In this document: in pieces, positions 59,379 through 64,000 of the stretch | Numbering within the stretch: position 1 is the stretch's first letter | Layout: each line of letters opens with the position of its first letter | NCBI RefSeq assembly: GCF_000218235.1 | Contig: NZ_GL945017.1 | Span: 2,237,607 to 2,301,606, forward strand | Source: Hallella multisaccharivorax DSM 17128 | GTDB lineage: Bacteria; Bacteroidota; Bacteroidia; Bacteroidales; Bacteroidaceae | Direction of reading: 5' to 3' | Length of the DNA: 64,000 bases | Notes under the pieces: generated by a model | The model's input: only the letters and a program-made list of their open reading frames with translations | The model's database searches: none | What the model was told of the DNA's origin: nothing | Program-made: the position numbers and the translations under genes

Positions 59379-61928
59379 CTACCATATTTTATAATTTTTT
59401 TTTGTATTCTTTATTATTATGTTGGTATACAACATTTTATCTTTTATCTGTCGGAGAAGTACATTGACATTAAAGCCATTTCCTGGAATTATTTCACAAG
59501 CAATCAGACTTGCCAAGTTGTATTTGGCTTCATCGTTGTTTGCTTTCTCGAAACACTCTTTTGCCATGTATGGGTTTTTGCCAAATCCTTTTAAGCCAAG
59601 AGCCAAACAAATTCCTCGCTCGTTAAGAGCATCCTTAGTTTCTGATGTAGAAATCCATTCTTTTGAGTTGTCCACATAATAGGCTTTCTCCACTCCATTT
59701 ACCCACATATCCTTAATCCTATGTCGGATGGCAAGATAGTACATAGTACCTTGATAGTCAAAGGGCTTATAATCAACCTTTGAGCAGTATGTGTAGAGCA
59801 GTTCGTCTATCTTTGTGAACGAGGTAGTCTGAGGTGGTGTATCCGGCAAACTATAATTCCAGAACCAGCATTGCCTATCGGAATCATCGATTGAGGGAGG
59901 AACCTTTTGAAAAGCATTCCATTTAATTTGAACTGAATCGAAGTCAGCAGAATTAAAGAGGTTGTCTCTGTTCTCCAAAAACTGTACGTTGACATATCCT
60001 TCCATGGTTTCTATACGTGTATCCCTCATATTGCCGGATTCGACAATAATGCTAACCCCATCATTTTTAGGATCTATTACAATCCATGGATAGTCGGTAG
60101 GTAATCCAAGAAACGTAAGAACTTCATTTAGAAATTTATCAAAGTTCGAAGCAAGAGAGAATGGATTATCTTTTAAAGATGTTATTTCATTAACAATCTC
60201 CTGAGACAGCCCATTGAAGCATATTGCCCTAAACTTAGATTTACCACCAAGTTCGATAGCAAGAAAATTATTCTCATCCCAATATAATGAATCGACGCCA
60301 TCAGACTTCATTATATCGGACTCCGAAAACTCATTATCATCCTCGTCGTCCATTGGGAACTTTCGCAAAATTCGCTTCACGCCCATACCAAGAGCAAGAT
60401 AATATGAGACATATGAAGAGATATCGTCAGATGCTACAGATAGTTCCATCTGCTTAATTTCATTCTCTGCGTTTACGACATATTCTTTATTTTTAAGATC
60501 CTTAGCTTTATGTTGAACAGACCACAAAGATACTCCACTAGGCAATTGCTCGACGATATCATTGTATCTGAGAAGCCGTTGACGACGAGCCTTCTCAGTA
60601 CGAATATGTTCAGCAACCTCTTCTTCTGTCAGTTCTCTAACCATTGAGAGATAGCATACCACTGGCATAGACTCACCGTAGAGATCCATGACATCTTGGC
60701 TATTTTCTATAACTTGTTTCTCATCAGAAATCAAATCTAACAAGAAGATAAACTTATATTCACCTTTATCTTTTGTAAGTACACTCCCTAAATTCTTAAT
60801 ATCACAATAATCAAGATCTTCAAAGATAGACCCCAAGTTGTCATAGAGGGAGTCAACAATCTGAGAGTTCCACCCTAAGAAATTATCATTAACCTTAACC
60901 AAAAGAGTCTTATTCCCTTTTGTTATCGACTTTATGAATTTCTTAACAGCTTCAATATCTTTATCATTATAATGGGCTGAACCAAATGATAAGGACTTTA
61001 CCCAATTGTAAATTTCAACATCTGCCTTACTCTGATCTTCTGTCGCTTCATCACTGTATTCTTTAATAGCAATCTGATCTATATGGACAATATCGCCAAA
61101 TGAATGGCTGTCTTTGTCCACGCCTTGGATTTGAATATCTCTAATTATTGAGTGCCATGTTTTGTATTGGGTAGACACAATAGCGTCTGTTTCATGACAA
61201 AAAGAGTTCTGGGTGTCCTTCCAGTCCATATAGGAAAGATACCTTTGATTAGCTGCAATATACTCCTTGAGCTTATCTTCTGAAGCAAGAATTTGATCTT
61301 TTGTCTTCAAGGCAGGATTAGCATCCAGAAAAGCCTTTAGATATTTCTTGTACCTCTTACAAAATTGTTGATATATCCCCTCTTTCTTTTTCTCAGCTAT
61401 TATGGTATTAACCGTATTTTGAGTTACGGTCTCTATTGATTCATATGGCAACAAGAAGATGGGGTTGATCTTTGAACGATTTCTGAAGTATCGTTGTGGA
61501 ACGACGTTCTTCCCCTTTACAAAATCCTCAAACAATGAATGGTCAGCCTTATCAAAGTTTTCAAGTGTCATGAGAATATTATTCCATTTCTCTGCACGCT
61601 GATCACTTACCTTACTATAAATTCTAGCCCAGGCATTCAAGCTATCATTGATCATGTCCTCGCTAAATGGTTTCTTGGAAATGTTCTGATAGTAATAGGC
61701 CTGGAAAAATAAGGGATAATTGTTATATAGGACAATAGGTCTAAGCTTTCTTTCCTCTTTGGCTTTCTCTTTTTTCTTATTAGAAACTACTGCGACGACG
61801 ATTAAGGCCACAACGATAACAGCCAAGGTTGACATAACCTCAGGGAAAGTCGTGAATAACCAACCTAGTATCACAATCAATACCAAGGCTCCACAACCTA
61901 GAGAACTACTATCACCACTGCTTGCCAT
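59379..61928 (-). CDS. Two-helix membrane protein with large cytoplasmic part
   Basis: An 849-residue protein, first in the operon. Two helices lie at residues 10-55 (CGALVLIVILGWLFTTFPEV and LAVIVVALIVVAVVS), then a basic stretch KKKEKAKEERKLR, so the remaining 790 residues are cytoplasmic. The middle is helical and acidic, and the C-terminal 70 residues hold a Sel1/TPR-like piece (ALGLKGFGKNPYMAKECFEK then AKYNLASLI). No enzyme motif recognised. It could be the membrane scaffold that joins the motor with the other subunits. Promoter at 62174-62204. Confidence 0.68.
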   Translation of the reverse strand: MASSGDSSSLGCGALVLIVILGWLFTTFPEVMSTLAVIVVALIVVAVVSNKKKEKAKEERKLRPIVLYNNYPLFFQAYYYQNISKKPFSEDMINDSLNAWARIYSKVSDQRAEKWNNILMTLENFDKADHSLFEDFVKGKNVVPQRYFRNRSKINPIFLLPYESIETVTQNTVNTIIAEKKKEGIYQQFCKRYKKYLKAFLDANPALKTKDQILASEDKLKEYIAANQRYLSYMDWKDTQNSFCHETDAIVSTQYKTWHSIIRDIQIQGVDKDSHSFGDIVHIDQIAIKEYSDEATEDQSKADVEIYNWVKSLSFGSAHYNDKDIEAVKKFIKSITKGNKTLLVKVNDNFLGWNSQIVDSLYDNLGSIFEDLDYCDIKNLGSVLTKDKGEYKFIFLLDLISDEKQVIENSQDVMDLYGESMPVVCYLSMVRELTEEEVAEHIRTEKARRQRLLRYNDIVEQLPSGVSLWSVQHKAKDLKNKEYVVNAENEIKQMELSVASDDISSYVSYYLALGMGVKRILRKFPMDDEDDNEFSESDIMKSDGVDSLYWDENNFLAIELGGKSKFRAICFNGLSQEIVNEITSLKDNPFSLASNFDKFLNEVLTFLGLPTDYPWIVIDPKNDGVSIIVESGNMRDTRIETMEGYVNVQFLENRDNLFNSADFDSVQIKWNAFQKVPPSIDDSDRQCWFWNYSLPDTPPQTTSFTKIDELLYTYCSKVDYKPFDYQGTMYYLAIRHRIKDMWVNGVEKAYYVDNSKEWISTSETKDALNERGICLALGLKGFGKNPYMAKECFEKANNDEAKYNLASLIACEIIPGNGFNVNVLLRQIKDKMLYTNIIIKNTKKNYKIW

Positions 61929-62173
61929 GTAGTCTAATTAAGAAATTTCATATTTTGATTCAATCACCGGGCTTCATCCCCAATGTAGGAAAACTGCTTT
62001 GTATATAAGTTACTCACTTATATTACAATTCTTGAAGAATAGTTGTCATCACATTCATTTCAAGTGAGTTACACCATTCAGAATTCTCTGCATCGATCTG
62101 CTTGCGGTAAGTATAGTCCTCTTTATTTTTATCTTTTCTGGATTGTTTACCATATCGCTTTTATTATTTTTCA

Positions 62174-62204
62174 CAAAATTATAAATTTTTCTTTACCTGA
62201 CAAA
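62174..62204 (-). promoter_or_regulatory. Promoter of the motor/actin/tubulin operon
   Basis: On the minus strand TTTG (62204-62201), 19 bp, TAATTTTG (62181-62174): a full consensus match. The transcript would begin near 62167, leaving a 5' leader of about 240 bases before the first ATG at 61928. That leader (61929-62170) holds no gene I can support. Confidence 0.72.
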
Positions 62205-62221
62205 ATTTTATGCTCATTTCT

Positions 62222-62252
62222 TTTGGCCTTATTGATTTTTTGATTAATTTTG
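62222..62252 (+). promoter_or_regulatory. Divergent promoter of the small basic gene
   Basis: TTTG (62222-62225), 19 bp, TAATTTTG (62245-62252). Its -33 box is only 17 bp from that of the leftward operon promoter, and both -7 boxes are the same sequence, so one regulator could cover both. Confidence 0.72.
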
Positions 62253-62292
62253 GGCATATGAAAATCATTGACATGTAAAAAAGTGGTGCTAT

Positions 62293-62502
62293 ATGAAATT
62301 CGGTCTCAGAAAACCTTCCTTAAAAAGAAGTATCAGTGCTCGAACTACAGGAAGAGCAAAATGTGCTATTAAGCGTGCGTTAATACCTGGTTATGGCAAA
62401 CGGGGAATGGGTATATTTCATCCTCGCAAAGCTATGTATAATCGAGTATATAGGCGTACGACGTTTGGTCTGTGGGATATCATTAAAACTATTTTCAAAT
62501 GA
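62293..62502 (+). CDS. Small basic protein, KFGLRKPSLK family
   Basis: A 69-residue, strongly basic protein: MKFGLRKPSLKRSISARTTG, then GYGKRGMGIFHPRKAMYN and a hydrophobic end FGLWDIIKTIFK. I recall very similar short proteins (GLRKPSxKKxxxARTTGxxK, GKKGMG, KAxYNKVYxxTTF) from Firmicutes phages and integrative elements, where their role is unknown. Its own consensus promoter at 62222-62252 and a stem-loop at 62531 bracket it as a single unit. Confidence 0.65.
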   Translation: MKFGLRKPSLKRSISARTTGRAKCAIKRALIPGYGKRGMGIFHPRKAMYNRVYRRTTFGLWDIIKTIFK

Positions 62503-62530
62503 AATTCATTATCCACAACTAAGCCCTAAT

Positions 62531-62567
62531 GGAAGTGTAAACTAGCATGAGTACTATTTACACTTCC
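62531..62567. terminator. Bidirectional stem-loop
   Basis: GGAAGTGTAAA pairs perfectly with TTTACACTTCC across a 15-base loop. It lies between the rightward small basic gene and the leftward nuclease gene, whose stops are 29 and 4 bp away, and can serve both. The T-run is short. Confidence 0.65.
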
Positions 62568-62570
62568 TTC

Positions 62571-63476
62571 TCAATTGCTCCATTCTCCTAAATTTGAGGT
62601 TCTCTCAACCTTGCTCTCTATTTTGTCATTAAGCGTACTGAAGAAATCCATTCCTGCAACCTTCTCTACTTCATCCACAGACATTACATAGGTTGACATA
62701 TTTCCACTACAAGCTTTGTTAGGATAGATAAATCCCAATGCTTGGGGATTATTACCAAGGCGAAGTATGACTTTGAAGAAAGCATCAGGAACAAGTATGT
62801 TGTCTTCACCTATAGTTCTATGATGACCAGAAGTAAAGATTGGCCCACACACGATATAAATACAATCATAGGTTCTTGCCCAATCTCTACACGCATCTTC
62901 CAAATCTTTCCAGTCACCTTCATTAAGATCTCCATATTGAGGACAGATGTTAGTCATTAAATGACATTCATCCATAGCACGATCACTCCACTTATTATCA
63001 GCAGCTGGGCACATGTGTCCTCGTTGCATATCATAAGGACTACCTTTATAATCTTGATAATATGCACGCGGATATGGTACCTCCATATCTTCATGAAATT
63101 TATAGCCACTACGGTTATACGGACCCTCCGTATGTTGGGCTATAAGTTTCCATGCCACCCAATTAGGACACCGTGTGTCTTTATTGTAGGAAACTGTATA
63201 AGAATATCTTTTTAAAATCTGACTTTGAAATCTCTTTGTGAAGACAGGAATCTCTATGCTTGCATTAGAAGTTGAGTCAGAAGTTTTTGAATCAGTATCA
63301 GCTAAACGGGTTGTCGGTGCTTTATCCTTAATAGGTGACTTTTCAATGGAGATTCCAGAGGAAGAGGTCTCCGGAATCGGCTCAGGTTCATCTGTCGTAA
63401 TTCTCTTAATTGCGAAGAGTAACACAAAGAAGAGTATAACAAAGAATAAGGCCGACTTCAAATTTTTCTTATCCAT
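62571..63476 (-). CDS. Membrane-anchored NUC1-type DNA/RNA non-specific endonuclease
   Basis: A 301-residue protein. The N terminus has one helix (ALFFVILFFVLLFAIKRI) and then a Ser/Thr/Pro-rich spacer, placing the catalytic domain in the periplasm. The beta-beta-alpha-metal nuclease domain shows YDMQRGHMCPAADNKWS, the DRGHxxPA motif with Gln for Asp, followed by MDECHLMTNICPQYGDLNEG with the metal-binding Asn. Members degrade DNA and RNA. It is on the same strand as the motor operon and about 640 bp upstream; whether it is an effector of that system is inference. Confidence 0.85.
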   Translation of the reverse strand: MDKKNLKSALFFVILFFVLLFAIKRITTDEPEPIPETSSSGISIEKSPIKDKAPTTRLADTDSKTSDSTSNASIEIPVFTKRFQSQILKRYSYTVSYNKDTRCPNWVAWKLIAQHTEGPYNRSGYKFHEDMEVPYPRAYYQDYKGSPYDMQRGHMCPAADNKWSDRAMDECHLMTNICPQYGDLNEGDWKDLEDACRDWARTYDCIYIVCGPIFTSGHHRTIGEDNILVPDAFFKVILRLGNNPQALGFIYPNKACSGNMSTYVMSVDEVEKVAGMDFFSTLNDKIESKVERTSNLGEWSN

Positions 63477-63519
63477 TAATTTGGCTCAGTACCAATAGTC
63501 CGTGGATAGATTAACTTTA

Positions 63520-64000
63520 TTATCCGAAGATCGTTGCAACTCTGTACATGAAGAAAGGAAGGTCTTGTACACCTCTGACTTGTGCTCTGAAGCCCTTCGT
63601 CTTTGAGTTGAGGGACTCTGCAGAAGCATTGGTCGATCTGTTGTTAAAGTAGTTAAGAACTTCCTCCTCTCTGTACTTGATAGCATCCCTGGCTACTTTG
63701 ATCTCACGCAGGTTGGAGTTAGCTACACGCTGATACCACTCATGCAGTTTCACTCTTGCAGTCTCCTTGTTAAGGCTCTTATCTCTGAAGATAGCTCTAA
63801 GACTGCACACATGTCCGTATGCTTCCTTTATCTTCGGATGCATGTCGAACAGCAGGTTGGCTCTTTCCCTTTGCTTCTCGCCCCATTTGTCACCGCTTTG
63901 CGTAAGTAGGTACCGGCTCCTCGTAAGCAGTTCTACATGAGTATCACCGTTGGACAGTTCTTCGGGCTTGAACCGCTGATTAAGTCGCATCGGCTTACGG
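63520..64000 (-). CDS. Transposase of ISL3/ISAon1 type, cut by the window edge
   Basis: The C-terminal 156 or more residues of a DDE transposase. The visible part has MRLNQRFKPEEL, EKQRERANLLFDMHP and, near the end, STNASAESLNSKTKGFRAQV, the Glu-containing helix with K(T/I)K typical of ISL3-like enzymes. The frame runs off the right edge (the codons before the Met at 63990 are open), so the start is outside. It ends 44 bp from the nuclease start and may mark the island border or a later insertion. Confidence 0.8.
   Translation of the reverse strand, partial: RKPMRLNQRFKPEELSNGDTHVELLTRSRYLLTQSGDKWGEKQRERANLLFDMHPKIKEAYGHVCSLRAIFRDKSLNKETARVKLHEWYQRVANSNLREIKVARDAIKYREEEVLNYFNNRSTNASAESLNSKTKGFRAQVRGVQDLPFFMYRVATIFG

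Noticed and set aside
62043..62243. 66-codon hydrophobic plus-strand frame
   Set aside because: It covers the promoters of both flanking units and is Ile/Phe-rich merely because of AT content.

Overview
The window looks like a chromosome of the Bacteroidota, most likely a Prevotella-type gut or rumen bacterium. The evidence is the recurring TTTG-N19/20-TAnnTTTG promoter pattern, the lack of Shine-Dalgarno sites, an 11-gene complex I operon without nuoEFG, and several families typical of the phylum (DUF4301, DUF4112, a lipoprotein serpin, AbiE, Bacteroides-type MobA/MobC). No species can be named from the sequence alone.

Bases 1-9600 hold the leftward nuo operon (nuoA, B, CD, H, I, J, K, L, M and a cut-off nuoN). 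A secreted GH2 beta-galactosidase-like enzyme, a DUF4301 protein, a DUF4112/YccF membrane pair, decayed gene remnants, a serpin and a lipoprotein MsrA follow to 17.8 kb. From 17.8 to 24.4 kb lies a CRISPR locus of type III flavour. It has a truncated Cas6, a CARF-HEPN ribonuclease, a broken RecD-like helicase, Cas1, a CRISPR-associated primase-polymerase, Cas2 and a 16-repeat array. No interference complex is present in the window. An ISL3-family element abuts the array.

At 25.7-25.9 kb, tandem 12-bp repeats and a tRNA-Ser-like 3' end look like an attachment site. To its right is a long, visibly more AT-rich accessory region: an AbiE toxin-antitoxin pair with an IS982-like remnant in the toxin start, a giant sacsin/Hsp90-type ATPase with a UPF1-type helicase, and an AbiEi-like/Fic fusion behind 24-bp operator repeats. 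It continues with a mobilizable module (HTH regulators, Toprim-RepA primase-helicase, iterons, MobC, MobA), a sigma-like/macro-like fusion, a vWA protein and an HD hydrolase.

The most striking block is the leftward eight-gene operon 61.9-50.3 kb. Its own TTTG-N19-TAATTTTG promoter lies upstream and a hairpin lies at its end. It encodes a two-TM protein, a membrane-anchored vWA-like protein, a small membrane protein, a tubulin/FtsZ-like GTPase, a large actin/Hsp70-fold ATPase (SrfB-like), a MotA/ZorA-like channel protein with a long cytoplasmic tail, a MotB/ZorB-like stator protein with the membrane Asp, and a DUF6804 membrane protein. No ZorC, ZorD or ZorE is recognisable. A membrane-anchored NUC1-type endonuclease lies just upstream on the same strand. 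I infer an ion-driven envelope machine combining a Zorya-like motor with both actin-like and tubulin-like NTPases, and its island setting suggests defence. The 28-37 kb ATPase/helicase pair is a second candidate, apparently sharing a duplicated promoter/operator with AbiE.
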